DNA of 50,698 nt from Actinomycetes bacterium (GTDB lineage Bacteria; Actinomycetota; Acidimicrobiia; Acidimicrobiales; RAAP-2), in assembly GCA_021806045.1 (NCBI GenBank), contig JAJZDI010000002.1, positions 233,233-283,930 on the forward strand, written 5' to 3'. Positions 15,353 through 23,514 of this stretch are shown piece after piece; within the stretch, counting starts at the first letter, position 1; each line of letters begins with the position of its first letter. The position numbers and the translations under genes were made by a program. The notes under the pieces are model-generated. The model was given only the letters and a program-made list of their open reading frames with translations, did not search any database and was not told where the DNA came from.

Positions 15353-16108
15353 TCAGCGGCGGCCGGCCCGGGAAAGGCGCTCGGCCCGCAGCGCCTCCTC
15401 CTCCCGGTCGTCGAGCGGCTCGAGGGCCACGTCCCCTCCCAACGCCCACCCGAGCAGCAGATCGGCGAGGGCTGGGTTGCGGGCCAGCACCGGCCCGTGC
15501 AGGTAGGTACCGACGACGTGCCCCGACCAGGCACCCTCGGTGGCCGCTCCACCGTCGGGGCCATCGCCGTTGCCGATCCCGTGGCGCACCCGTGCCAGGG
15601 GCGAAGCGCCGGCGCCCACCGCCGTGCGCCCGGCGTGGTTCTCGAACCCGGTGAGCACGGGGAGGCCGGCCCGGCCTGCGGGGCTCGGGCTGGACGGCAG
15701 GGGATCGGCCACCACCTCACCCACCGCCCTGCGTCCCCGGCCCTTCACGGTCGTCACGTCGAGTAGCCCCAACCCGTCCACCGCACGGCCCGACGCGTCG
15801 GGGAAGGCCCGGCCGGTCAGCTGATAGCCGGCACACACGGCCAGCACGGCGGCGCCGTCGGCCACGGCGGCCGCCAGGGTGCCGTCCGCCACCAGGTTCC
15901 GGGCCGCTCGCACCTGCGGACCGTCCTCGCCGCCGCCGATGCAGTACAGGTCGCCACGTGGCAGCGGGCGGTCGGAGGAGGCCTGGACGAGGGTGGCGTC
16001 GATGCCCCGCCACGCCGCCCGCCTGGCCAGGATGGCGCCGTTGCCGCCGTCGCCGTAGGTGCCCAGGAGGTCGGGGTAGACCACCACGATGTCCAACCGG
16101 GCCGTCAC
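15353..16108 (-). CDS. gatD: Lipid II isoglutaminyl synthase, glutaminase subunit GatD
   Basis: This 251-residue class I glutamine amidotransferase of the CobB/CobQ-like type has nucleophile Cys92 in LAVCAGYQLTG and His204 in GTYLHGP. It supplies ammonia from glutamine to MurT, which amidates the D-glutamate of lipid II to D-isoglutamine. GTG 16108 overlaps the murT stop by 4 bp, matching the obligate MurT-GatD pairing. It is convergent with the MMPL gene. Confidence 0.9.
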   Translation of the reverse strand: MTARLDIVVVYPDLLGTYGDGGNGAILARRAAWRGIDATLVQASSDRPLPRGDLYCIGGGEDGPQVRAARNLVADGTLAAAVADGAAVLAVCAGYQLTGRAFPDASGRAVDGLGLLDVTTVKGRGRRAVGEVVADPLPSSPSPAGRAGLPVLTGFENHAGRTAVGAGASPLARVRHGIGNGDGPDGGAATEGAWSGHVVGTYLHGPVLARNPALADLLLGWALGGDVALEPLDDREEEALRAERLSRAGRR

Positions 16109-17397
16109 CTCCCCTCCCGCAGGTCCCTGAAGGCCGTGTAGTTGGCGATCACGTCCACGCTGCCCCCGCCCTGGCCGGCCCGCCGGAGGGCGGACGCCGG
16201 ATCGGTGTCGGTGACATGGTCGACCTCCGCGTACCGCAGGCGGACGGCGAGGTCCCGGCACCGATCCCCGGTCGCCACCACCTGCCGGCCGGCGAGCCGC
16301 TCGTAGGGGACGTCCCACAGCCAACTGGGATCGTGCCCGTCGGCGGTGCGGGCGTTGACCGCCAGCACCAGGGGGGGCGACGGGCGCCCGGACCGGGCCT
16401 CCTCGTCGAGGAGATCGAGGATGGCCGTCCACCCGGCCGGGTTCTTGGCCAGCATGAGCCGGGCGTCCACCCCGCCCCGGCGGACGACGCCGAAGCGCCC
16501 GGCCACCTCGCCGACGGTGGCGATCCGCTCCAGGGCCTCGGTCAGGGTCGGGGCGGCGATCCCGCCGGCAGGCGCGCTCGCCGCCGCCGCCACCGCCGCC
16601 ATGAGCGCGTTCGCCCGATTGAAGCGACCGGGCAGGGCGACGCGCATCGCCACCACCTCACCCCCGTCCAGGCGCACCCCGTCGTCGGCCAGCTCGGCGG
16701 TGGTCGGGGGCCGGGCCAGATCGCAGGAGTCGCACGCCCACCCCGGCCCACCGGAGTCCGTCCGCACCCTGCCGCCACACGCCGGGCACCCGACCGCGTC
16801 CGCACCCCACACCAACCCGGCGCCCACCCAGCGAACGGACGTGGCAGCCCGAGCCGCGTAGGTGACGAGCGGGTCATCAGCGTTGGCCACGACGACGGTC
16901 TCCGGTCCCCGGCCGGCGAGCGCTTCGCGCCAGGCGTCGGCCACCATGCGCACCTCGGCCACCCGGTCGAGCTGGTCGCGCGACAGGTTGAGGAGGACGA
17001 CCACGTCGGGGACGGTGTCGGCGACGAGACGGGCCAAGTAGCCCTCATCCACCTCGAGCACGGCCCGGGACGCGCCGGGCGATGCGACCAGCGCGGCGAC
17101 ATGGCCAGCCGGCATGTTGGCGCCGGTGGTGTTGGTCGCCACCGTCGTCGGCGATCCCGCCGGCGTCAGCGCCCGGACGAGCAGGCTGGTGGTCGTGGTC
17201 TTGCCGTTGGTGCCCGACACGATGGCCACCCGCCGCCCGGTGGCCAACCTGGCCAGGAGGCTGGGGTCGATGGCCAGCCCGGCCCGCCCGCCGGCCACCG
17301 TGCCGCTCCCCTGGCCCAACCGGCGCGACGCCCCGTTGGCGACGCGCACGGCGCCCACCGCGAGGCGCGATCGCCACCCCAGGCCGGCGGCGGTCAC
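16105..17397 (-). CDS. murT: Lipid II isoglutaminyl synthase, Mur-ligase subunit MurT
   Basis: This 430-residue Mur-ligase-like protein has the ATP P-loop GTNGKTTTT (residues 62-70) and a central Mur domain interrupted by a four-cysteine zinc ribbon (Cys204, 207, 222 and 225 in CPAC and CDSC), a hallmark of MurT. The C-terminal DUF1727-type domain is at about 310-425. It activates the glutamate carboxylate of lipid II for amidation by ammonia from GatD. GTG 17397 overlaps the upstream stop in GTGA. The open frame extends 77 residues further upstream, but that part lies inside the previous gene. Confidence 0.9.
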   Translation of the reverse strand: MTAAGLGWRSRLAVGAVRVANGASRRLGQGSGTVAGGRAGLAIDPSLLARLATGRRVAIVSGTNGKTTTTSLLVRALTPAGSPTTVATNTTGANMPAGHVAALVASPGASRAVLEVDEGYLARLVADTVPDVVVLLNLSRDQLDRVAEVRMVADAWREALAGRGPETVVVANADDPLVTYAARAATSVRWVGAGLVWGADAVGCPACGGRVRTDSGGPGWACDSCDLARPPTTAELADDGVRLDGGEVVAMRVALPGRFNRANALMAAVAAAASAPAGGIAAPTLTEALERIATVGEVAGRFGVVRRGGVDARLMLAKNPAGWTAILDLLDEEARSGRPSPPLVLAVNARTADGHDPSWLWDVPYERLAGRQVVATGDRCRDLAVRLRYAEVDHVTDTDPASALRRAGQGGGSVDVIANYTAFRDLREGR

Positions 17398-18773
17398 GCC
17401 GGCGGTTGCGTCCGGGCCAGCTCGTCGGCCGTCGGCTCGTGGGCCTGGCGCGCCTCGGGCGGCAGCAGGTCGACGATCCGTTCCATGAGCGCCGCCGTCT
17501 CCGCCACCGCGTCGTCGCCGGCCACCTCGACGGGCCGGCCCACCCGAACCCGCACCAGCGGCGGATGGGTCACCCCCGTGACATCGGGGAACCGTGACGA
17601 GCGCGGCCAGACCTGCTCCGTTCCCCACAATCCGATGGGGACCACCGGCGCGCCGGTGCTCCGGGCCAGGCGGGCGGCGCCGGTCCGGCCCACCAGCACC
17701 GGGTCGAAGAAGGCCTCGCCCCGCGGGATCGTCCCCTGGGGGAGGACGATTACGACCTCGCCGGCCCGCAGGGCCGACTCCGCCTCGGCCATCGAGCGGC
17801 CGGGGTCGTTCTCCCGGTCGACGGGGATGCCACCGAGGGCCGAGGCCAGGGCGCCGATCACGGGCGCATCGAACAGCTCCCGCTTACCCAGGAACCGGAC
17901 GGGGCGGCGCAACCTGGCCGCCACCAGCCCGACGGCGGCCACGTCGAAGTAGCTGCGGTGGTTGGCCACGATCACCACCGGACCCGAGGAGGGGACGTTC
18001 TCCACGCCGGCGACGTCGAAGCGGGCGTAGGGGAACGCCTCGGGCCGGAAGAACACCCGGGCCAGGTGGTACGGCTCCCAGCCGAGGATCGACGGCACGC
18101 CCGGCGGGCGGTCCCAGTACTCGAGGGTCCACCGGCGCACCACGGCCACCGCGGCCAGGCGGGCGTCGGCATTCAGGGGATGGGGGTGGCCCACCGCGGT
18201 GAGGAGCGGGAGGTCGTAGATGCTGTCGGAGTAGGCGTGGGAGGCACCGAGGTCGACGCCGTGCTGGTCGGCCCAGGCGGCCACCGCCGCCCGCTTGCCC
18301 GGCCCCCAGGCGAACCGGCCCTCGATCCGGCCCGTGTAGCGCCCGTCGCGGACCTGGTAACGGGTGGCGACCACGTCGTCGAACCCCATCGCCTCGGCCA
18401 GGGGGCGGACCAGGTCCTCGGGCGAGGTGGTGGCCAGCACCAGGGCGCGCCCCTCCTTGCGGTGGGTGGCGAGCACCTCGGGGGCGAACGGCTGGACCAG
18501 CGGGAGGAGCCCGTCGACCGCCCGCTTGCCGGCGGCGCGGGTGGCGGCGGCGTCGCTGCCCCGCATGGCCGCGGCGGTGGCACGGGCCACGCCCATGAAG
18601 AGCGCCGTCTCACCGAAGCGCTCGTAGAGCCCGTAGAGGGCACCCTCGCCCGGCAGGTGCCGGCCGGGAGCGACGACACCCTCGTCCTCCAGGGCACGGT
18701 GGAGCACCGGTCCGCTGGCCGATCGCAGCAGGGTCCGGTCCAGGTCGACGAAGACGGCCTCGCCAGCACGCAT
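17394..18773 (-). CDS. HAD-IB phosphatase / PlsC acyltransferase fusion
   Basis: This 459-residue protein has an N-terminal HAD-IB phosphatase with FVDLDRTLL (both Asp present), LATTSPED and YSDSIYDLPLL. A C-terminal PlsC domain follows, with NHRSYFD (HX4D) near residue 274 and a PQGTIPRG motif in place of the usual FPEGTRS. The layout resembles the mycobacterial bifunctional protein Rv2483c, annotated as phosphoserine-phosphatase-like plus 1-acylglycerol-3-phosphate acyltransferase. It probably works in phospholipid synthesis at the membrane. The ATG at 18773 is preceded by TACCGT and 6 nt (leaderless). It heads an operon with murT and gatD. Confidence 0.88.
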   Translation of the reverse strand: MRAGEAVFVDLDRTLLRSASGPVLHRALEDEGVVAPGRHLPGEGALYGLYERFGETALFMGVARATAAAMRGSDAAATRAAGKRAVDGLLPLVQPFAPEVLATHRKEGRALVLATTSPEDLVRPLAEAMGFDDVVATRYQVRDGRYTGRIEGRFAWGPGKRAAVAAWADQHGVDLGASHAYSDSIYDLPLLTAVGHPHPLNADARLAAVAVVRRWTLEYWDRPPGVPSILGWEPYHLARVFFRPEAFPYARFDVAGVENVPSSGPVVIVANHRSYFDVAAVGLVAARLRRPVRFLGKRELFDAPVIGALASALGGIPVDRENDPGRSMAEAESALRAGEVVIVLPQGTIPRGEAFFDPVLVGRTGAARLARSTGAPVVPIGLWGTEQVWPRSSRFPDVTGVTHPPLVRVRVGRPVEVAGDDAVAETAALMERIVDLLPPEARQAHEPTADELARTQPPA

Positions 18774-18779
18774 GCGCCC

Positions 18780-18785
18780 ACGGTA
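18780..18785 (-). promoter_or_regulatory. -10 box TACCGT for HAD-PlsC/murT/gatD (leaderless)
   Basis: On the minus strand TACCGT is followed by 6 nt and the ATG at 18773. Confidence 0.5.
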
Positions 18786-18876
18786 CAGGCACGAGCACCA
18801 CCCGGCGTGCGCTTCGGCGGAGCCGGGTCGAGCCGCCGGTCGGTCCCGCCCCGGCCCCGAACCTCCCCCGGACGCG

Positions 18877-18914
18877 GTGAAGGGACCGCCGGGGGGGGTG
18901 GGCGGTCCCTTCAC
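18877..18914. other. Perfect 14-bp stem with G-rich 10-nt loop
   Basis: GTGAAGGGACCGCC (18877-18890) and GGCGGTCCCTTCAC (18901-18914) are exact complements around the loop GGGGGGGGTG. It lies between two divergent genes that both appear to be transcribed leaderless, so it is in neither 5' leader. It could be an insulating two-way terminator, an operator or a cruciform. No U-tract follows on either strand. Confidence 0.75.
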
Positions 18915-19018
18915 ACTGACACGACAGGAAACGGAGGGGGGGTTCCTGATCCCTGTGGTCTGGGACCCATTATGCGGGATGCCCTGTCATCGGTCAAACA
19001 GTTTTTTTTGATATGTGC

Positions 19019-19024
19019 TATCGT
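19019..19024 (+). promoter_or_regulatory. -10 box TATCGT in an AT-rich patch before the LysR gene
   Basis: TATCGT is followed by 8 nt and the ATG at 19033. The preceding 40 bp (a T8 run at 19002-19009 and ATATG motifs) are unusually AT-rich for this window. The arms CTATCG (19018-19023) and CGATGG (19031-19036) form an imperfect inverted repeat that might serve autoregulation. Confidence 0.4.
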
Positions 19025-19032
19025 TATATGCG

Positions 19033-19956
19033 ATGGAGCTGCGCCACCTCCACGCCCTCGTGGCCATCACGGACCATGGGACCTTCTCGGCCGCCGCCGA
19101 CCACCTGGGGACCGTGCAGTCCAACGTGTCGGCCCACGTGGCCCGGCTCGAGCGGGAGCTGGGCGCACCCCTCATCGACCGGGCGACCGGGCGCCTGACC
19201 GAGGAGGGCGAGGTGGTGGTGGCCAGGGGGCGGCGGATCCTGGCCGAGCTCGACGCCATGGTCGCCGACGTGGCCGCCTGCCGCGACGAGGTGACGGGCA
19301 CCGTGCGGGTGGGGATGATCGGAACCACGGCCCGGTGGCTGGTTCCCGAGCTGCTCGCCGTGGTGGGGCGCCGCCACCCCAACCTCCGCCTGGTGGTGGT
19401 GGAGGGGACGACCACCGGCCTGGAGCCGCAGCTGGCCAGTGGCCAGCTCGACCTGGCCGTCCTCAACCTTCCCCTGCCCAGCAGGGACCTGGTGGCCACC
19501 CAGCTCTTCACCGAGGACCTGGTCCTGGTGGTGCCGGTCGACCATCCGCTCACCGCCCGGCCCCTCCCCCTCCCCCTCACCATCCTCGGCGAGCTGCCGC
19601 TCCTGGTGCCCCTGCCCGGCACCGCCTTCCGGGACGAGCTGGACGCGGCCATCCTCCCGGCCGGGATCGTCCTGTCCCCCACCGCCGAGATCGACGGGCT
19701 CCGGCTCATCGCGTCGTTGACCTTCGAGGGGTACGGCCCCGCCGTCCTTCCCGCCACCGCCATCCCGGCAAGCATGAGGGAGCGCTTCCGCGCACTGGCC
19801 GTCGAGGGCCTGCCACCGAGGCGCGTCGGGGTGGCCCAGCGGAGCCGAGGCCTCCCCTCCGCCCCCACCCGCGCGCTCATCGAGCTGCTCCAGTCCGTGG
19901 TGCGTGAGGCCGGGGACCTCCCCCACGGCCTGCACCCCGCCACCGACGGGCGCTGA
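19033..19956 (+). CDS. LysR-family transcriptional regulator
   Basis: This 307-residue protein has the LysR winged HTH at residues 1-60 (MELRHLHALVAITDHGTFSA, then AADHLGTVQSNVSAHVARLE) and a periplasmic-binding-protein-like effector domain from about residue 90. The ATG at 19033 was chosen because MELRHL is the canonical LysR beginning and a -10 box lies 8 nt upstream; an in-frame start 18 bp earlier would sit on the promoter. The regulated target is unclear; the divergent HAD-PlsC operon and the downstream lipoprotein gene are the nearest candidates. Confidence 0.9.
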   Translation: MELRHLHALVAITDHGTFSAAADHLGTVQSNVSAHVARLERELGAPLIDRATGRLTEEGEVVVARGRRILAELDAMVADVAACRDEVTGTVRVGMIGTTARWLVPELLAVVGRRHPNLRLVVVEGTTTGLEPQLASGQLDLAVLNLPLPSRDLVATQLFTEDLVLVVPVDHPLTARPLPLPLTILGELPLLVPLPGTAFRDELDAAILPAGIVLSPTAEIDGLRLIASLTFEGYGPAVLPATAIPASMRERFRALAVEGLPPRRVGVAQRSRGLPSAPTRALIELLQSVVREAGDLPHGLHPATDGR

Positions 19957-20013
19957 GGACAGCCGGGCGCTTCGGCGGCGACCGAGGTCCTGTCCGGGCA
20001 ACCGGGCCGGCAC

Positions 20014-20019
20014 TAGCCT
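20014..20019 (+). promoter_or_regulatory. -10 box TAGCCT for the lipoprotein hydrolase (leaderless)
   Basis: TAGCCT is followed by 8 nt and the ATG at 20028. Confidence 0.5.
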
Positions 20020-20027
20020 GCCATCCC

Positions 20028-21278
20028 ATGAGCCCGCTCGATAGGCCTCCTGCCCGATCTGCCCGATCCACCTGGCGTTCCGGCCACCGCCGGCGTGCCG
20101 CGCTCGCCGTCGCACTGGCGGTGGCCGCGCTGGGCGCGGCGTGCTCGTCGGGCGGACCGGCGTCGACGGCACCGGCCGGGTCCGGGGTGCGCTCGACCGG
20201 CAACATCGACACCCAATTCTCCATCCCCGGTCCCTATGCGGCGGGGACGGCCCGCTATGTCATGCCCGACGGCGACCCCATCCAGGTGTGGTACCCGGTG
20301 GACCGGTCGGCGACGGTCGGCAAGCACACCTACACCTACCAGTTACGGAGCTGGGTGCCCGCCTCGCTCGCGCAGAACCCGGCGCTGGCCAGCCTGCCCG
20401 ACTCCGTCCCCACCACCGCGTACCAGAACCTCCCGGCAGCCACTGACGCGGGTCCGAGCGGCGACCCCAGCCACCGGTTCCCCGTCGTGCTCTTCAGCCA
20501 CGGGTTCGGCTCCTACCCGGAGCAGTCGTCCTTCCTCACCGACCACCTGGCCACCTGGGGCTTCGTCGTGGCCGCTCCCGATCACCGGTCACGTGACCTG
20601 GCCGCCGTGCTGACCAACACCGTCTCCGTACACGCGGGGCCGCCCTCCACCACCGCCCCCGACGTCCAGGACCTGCGGACGACGCTCGCCTTCCTCCGCA
20701 CCATGGACGCAGAGGGCGGGTCGCTCCTGTTCCACCGGCTCGACTTCAGCCGCATCGGCGTGGTCGGGCACTCCGCCGGGGGCGGGGCCGCCATCTCGCT
20801 GGCCGGCGACGCCGACATCCGCACCTACGTCGCCCTCGCCCCCGCACCCGGGGTGCCACCCACCACGTCGAAGCCGGGGCTGGTCATGGTGGGCTCGTCC
20901 GACACCATCGTGCCGCCCGGCTCGGTGCGGACCACGTTCGACTCCCTCCCGTCGCCCAAGCGCGAGATCATCATCGACAAGGGGGGCCACAACGTGTTCG
21001 ACGACATCTGCGAGATCCACACCGGGTCGACACGCCTGGTCGACATCCTCCAGAAGCTCCCCCACGGAGGGAGCGGCATCGGGGCCTTCACGACGCTCGC
21101 CACCGACGGCTGCTTCCCGCCGGACGTGAGCCCGCCGCTGGCATGGCCGCTCATCGACCAGGCCACCACCGCCCAGCTCCGCTACGGGCTCGGCATCGAC
21201 ACCGGACCCGTCGGGCTGGGCAGCGGCCTCGACCATGCGTTCCACGGGGTCACGGCGTCAGTCACCGCCGACGGCTGA
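20028..21278 (+). CDS. Lipoprotein alpha/beta hydrolase (PAF-acetylhydrolase-like)
   Basis: This 416-residue protein has a basic N-terminus, a hydrophobic segment and a lipobox LGAACSS with lipidated Cys39, so it should be anchored outside the membrane. The hydrolase fold shows FSHGFGSYPEQ (oxyanion region), the nucleophile elbow GHSAGG with Ser249 and a late GGHNVF holding the probable catalytic His. This layout resembles platelet-activating-factor acetylhydrolase-like and polyester-hydrolase-like enzymes. The substrate is unknown. It is convergent with the GNAT gene. Confidence 0.82.
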   Translation: MSPLDRPPARSARSTWRSGHRRRAALAVALAVAALGAACSSGGPASTAPAGSGVRSTGNIDTQFSIPGPYAAGTARYVMPDGDPIQVWYPVDRSATVGKHTYTYQLRSWVPASLAQNPALASLPDSVPTTAYQNLPAATDAGPSGDPSHRFPVVLFSHGFGSYPEQSSFLTDHLATWGFVVAAPDHRSRDLAAVLTNTVSVHAGPPSTTAPDVQDLRTTLAFLRTMDAEGGSLLFHRLDFSRIGVVGHSAGGGAAISLAGDADIRTYVALAPAPGVPPTTSKPGLVMVGSSDTIVPPGSVRTTFDSLPSPKREIIIDKGGHNVFDDICEIHTGSTRLVDILQKLPHGGSGIGAFTTLATDGCFPPDVSPPLAWPLIDQATTAQLRYGLGIDTGPVGLGSGLDHAFHGVTASVTADG

Positions 21279-21283
21279 CGATC

Positions 21284-21302
21284 ACCCGGCGCCGAGCCGG
21301 GT
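21284..21302. terminator. 7-bp GC hairpin between convergent genes
   Basis: ACCCGGC, loop GCCGA and GCCGGGT fill the 23-bp gap between the lipoprotein and GNAT stops. There is no U-tract, so it is at best a two-way structural terminator. Confidence 0.4.
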
Positions 21303-21913
21303 CAGCGGGCCTCCCGCCACATGCACCACAGGGTGGGGCCACCGCCCTTGGGACGCAACTCCTCGACCACCTCGAAGCCGAAACGGGCGTAGAGCGGGAC
21401 GTTGCGCTCCTTGGACGACTCGAGATAGGCGGGAAGTCCCTCCGCGTCGATGCGCTCGACCCCGTCGGCCAGCAGTGCAGAGCCCACGCCCGTGCCCTGC
21501 CGGTCGGGGTCCACGCCCAGATTGGCCAGGTACCAGTGGGGCTGGCGGGGGTGGTGGGCGTCGATGGTCAGGAGGAACCCGATGGCCGCCGGCGCATGGG
21601 GACCGAGCAGGTGGACCGCCGTCGGCAACAGCTCCAGCAGCTCACGGACCGGGTGGCGGGGCCGGTCGGGCGGGCCCCACACCGCCACCCCGGCACCGTC
21701 CGCCGCCGTGTAGACGTGGCCGTGCGGCAGGTACTGCAGCCCGACCTCGCGGGTGAAGAACGACCGCAGCCCCCGGCGGCGGCGGCCGGGCGACGGGAAC
21801 ATGAACTGCGACACGGGGTCGTCGTCGAAGGCCCGCACCAGCGTGGACACCGCGGCGGGCAGTCCAGCTCGGTCAAGGCGGCGGACCTCGTGGCCAGGCG
21901 GTCGGGCGGACAC
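21302..21913 (-). CDS. GNAT-family N-acetyltransferase
   Basis: This 203-residue GNAT protein has WYLANLGVDPDRQGTGVGSALL as the acetyl-CoA pyrophosphate-binding segment (near residue 138) and VPLYARFGFEVVEE near the C-terminus. It transfers an acetyl group to an unknown amine. The GTG at 21913 is preceded by TAGCAT and exactly 7 nt. Confidence 0.88.
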   Translation of the reverse strand: MSARPPGHEVRRLDRAGLPAAVSTLVRAFDDDPVSQFMFPSPGRRRRGLRSFFTREVGLQYLPHGHVYTAADGAGVAVWGPPDRPRHPVRELLELLPTAVHLLGPHAPAAIGFLLTIDAHHPRQPHWYLANLGVDPDRQGTGVGSALLADGVERIDAEGLPAYLESSKERNVPLYARFGFEVVEELRPKGGGPTLWCMWREAR

Positions 21914-21920
21914 CAGGCGG

Positions 21921-21926
21921 ATGCTA
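21921..21926 (-). promoter_or_regulatory. -10 box TAGCAT for the GNAT gene (leaderless)
   Basis: On the minus strand TAGCAT is followed by 7 nt and the GTG at 21913. Confidence 0.5.
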
Positions 21927-21964
21927 GCGGGGGCCGGCTCCGCGGGCCGGGATGCGGCCGGCCG

Positions 21965-22582
21965 TCAGTTCACCGACGGGTCGGCCGGGTAGGAGGCAAC
22001 CATGGCCCACGTGCCCCCCTGGCGGCGCAGCACCCGCGCCCACATCGACCCCGGGTCGCCGTCCAGGGCGTCACCCGGTTCGGCCGGCACCACGTACCAC
22101 GAACCGGTGGAGATCTCGTCCTCCAGTTGCCCGGCGTCCCATCCGGCGTACCCGGCGAAGACCCGCACGGCCTCGATAGCGGGAACGGGCGGGACCGACA
22201 GGTCGAACGTGCCCACCGGGCCGTCGCCGTCGACCACCAGGCGCCATCCGAGCGGCTCGTCACCGCCGCCAGGATCCACCGGGACGGTCAGGCGCCCCAG
22301 GGCGACGAGGGCGTTGGAGGCCACCGGCCCGCCGCGGAAGATCTCGGTCGGGGCGGCGGCCAGCGACCGCCACGCCGGGAGGATCTCGCCCACGTCCACC
22401 CCGCCGGGGGAATCGATGACCACGCCCAGCGCGCCGTGGTCGCCGTGGTCGAGCACCAGGGTCACCGTGCGCTCGAAGTTCGGGTCCACCAGCCGGGGGG
22501 TGGCCACCAGCAGGTAGCCGGTGAGGCCGTCGGGTGCCGGGCCGCCGCAGTAGGGATCGAACGCTCCGTAGGACGCGAGCAT
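21965..22582 (-). CDS. YqgE/AlgH family protein
   Basis: This 205-residue protein matches the YqgE/AlgH (DUF179) family: GYLLVATPRLVDPNFERTVTLVLDH at the start, GALGVVID, then FRGGPV and the Gly-Tyr-Ala-Gly-Trp segment (FAGYAGWDAGQLEDE). The family is widespread and its biochemical role is poorly defined. The ATG at 22582 was chosen; a GTG at 22609 would add nine residues. It is divergent from the small CxxC protein. Confidence 0.88.
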   Translation of the reverse strand: MLASYGAFDPYCGGPAPDGLTGYLLVATPRLVDPNFERTVTLVLDHGDHGALGVVIDSPGGVDVGEILPAWRSLAAAPTEIFRGGPVASNALVALGRLTVPVDPGGGDEPLGWRLVVDGDGPVGTFDLSVPPVPAIEAVRVFAGYAGWDAGQLEDEISTGSWYVVPAEPGDALDGDPGSMWARVLRRQGGTWAMVASYPADPSVN

Positions 22583-22661
22583 CCCCGCATCATGGCGCAC
22601 CGCGTCCACCGGGCGGTGGGACGGTCCGGGCGCGGCGGGGAGACTGGCTTTCGGAGCCGAT

Positions 22662-22907
22662 GTGCGTGAATCTGGATGCGTGGCATCGCGAAACCAGCGA
22701 CGGGGAACGGGCAGCCGGCGGAACGATCCGCCGGCCGAGCGGCGCCTCGGTCACTGGCGGGCCGACGGCGCCCCCAAGGCCCGATACGCCACCTCGTCGG
22801 CCGCCGAGCGGGCGTCGCTGTGGGCCCGCCTCGAGCACGGGAGCGACCTCCACCCGTACCAATGCGAGTTCTGCGGCGGGTGGCACCTGGGGAGCAGGCC
22901 GGACTGA
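22662..22907 (+). CDS. Small CEFCGGWH-motif protein, unknown function
   Basis: This 81-residue basic protein ends in HPYQCEFCGGWHLGS, a single CxxC plus His motif that could bind a metal, perhaps as a dimer. Small actinobacterial proteins with a similar C-terminal motif occur; none is known to me with a defined role. The GTG at 22662 has GGAG 5 nt upstream. It lies between the divergent YqgE gene and the convergent mscL gene. Confidence 0.6.
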   Translation: MRESGCVASRNQRRGTGSRRNDPPAERRLGHWRADGAPKARYATSSAAERASLWARLEHGSDLHPYQCEFCGGWHLGSRPD

Positions 22908-22938
22908 GACAGCCGGCCTGTCGGCGCGGCACGCCGCG
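22908..22938. terminator. Two tandem hairpins between convergent genes
   Basis: GACAG-CCGGC-CTGTC (22908-22922) and CGCGGC-AC-GCCGCG (22925-22938) follow the small gene's stop directly, in the gap before the convergent mscL. There is no U-tract. Confidence 0.4.
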
Positions 22939-22967
22939 TCCCAGCGCCCCGGGCTCACTGATCGCCG

Positions 22968-23411
22968 CTACTCGGTGGAAGGCACCGAGGGGGTGAGGGG
23001 CCCGGTGCAGTGGGCGCAGCGGGTGGCGGCCGGGGGCACCTCGGACAGGCACGCCGGGCACTGGACCAGCGGCGTCTCCGCCGCCGGGCCCCGTCCCATG
23101 CGGCGCATCAGGTGGTTGACCGGCGTGACCACGAGGAAGAACACGACAGCCGCCACCACCAGGAAGGTGATCAGGCTGTTCACGAAGTCGCCGTAGGCGA
23201 ACTTCGAGCCGTGGAATTCGAAGGTGTAGGTCTGGAACTGCTTGCCCGCACCCCCGACGAGGGCGGCGATCAGCGGGGTGATGAAGTCCTTCACCAGCGC
23301 GGTGACCACCGCGGTGAAGGCGGCGCCGACGGCGACGGCGACGGCCAGGTCGACGATGTTGCCCCGCATGAGGAAGTCGCGGAACTCCTTGATGATGCCG
23401 GGGGTCTTCAT
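22968..23411 (-). CDS. mscL: Large-conductance mechanosensitive channel MscL with C-terminal zinc ribbon
   Basis: This 147-residue MscL has the N-terminal amphipathic helix (IIKEFRDFLMRGN), TM1 (VDLAVAVAVGAAFTAVVTALV), a periplasmic loop (AGKQFQTYTFEFHGSKFAYG) and TM2 (FVNSLITFLVVAAVVFFLVV). It opens under membrane tension to release solutes in hypo-osmotic shock. The usual C-terminal helical bundle is followed or replaced by CPACLSEVPPAATRCAHC, a CxxC-CxxC zinc ribbon, which is unusual. ATG 23411 has a strong AGGAGG 4 nt upstream, the best ribosome binding site in the window. Confidence 0.92.
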   Translation of the reverse strand: MKTPGIIKEFRDFLMRGNIVDLAVAVAVGAAFTAVVTALVKDFITPLIAALVGGAGKQFQTYTFEFHGSKFAYGDFVNSLITFLVVAAVVFFLVVTPVNHLMRRMGRGPAAETPLVQCPACLSEVPPAATRCAHCTGPLTPSVPSTE

Positions 23412-23460
23412 GTCGCCTCCTCGTGGTGCCGGATGATGCCGCCGGGAGCGGCCCCGCTCC

Positions 23461-23466
23461 AGCGTA
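23461..23466 (-). promoter_or_regulatory. Probable -10 box TACGCT for mscL
   Basis: On the minus strand TACGCT would start a leader of about 42 nt ending in the AGGAGG site of mscL, one of the few leadered genes here. Confidence 0.4.
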
Positions 23467-23514
23467 GGAGAGCAGGCCCCCCGGTGCTCGGGATGGCCGG
23501 CGGGGGCCGGCGGC

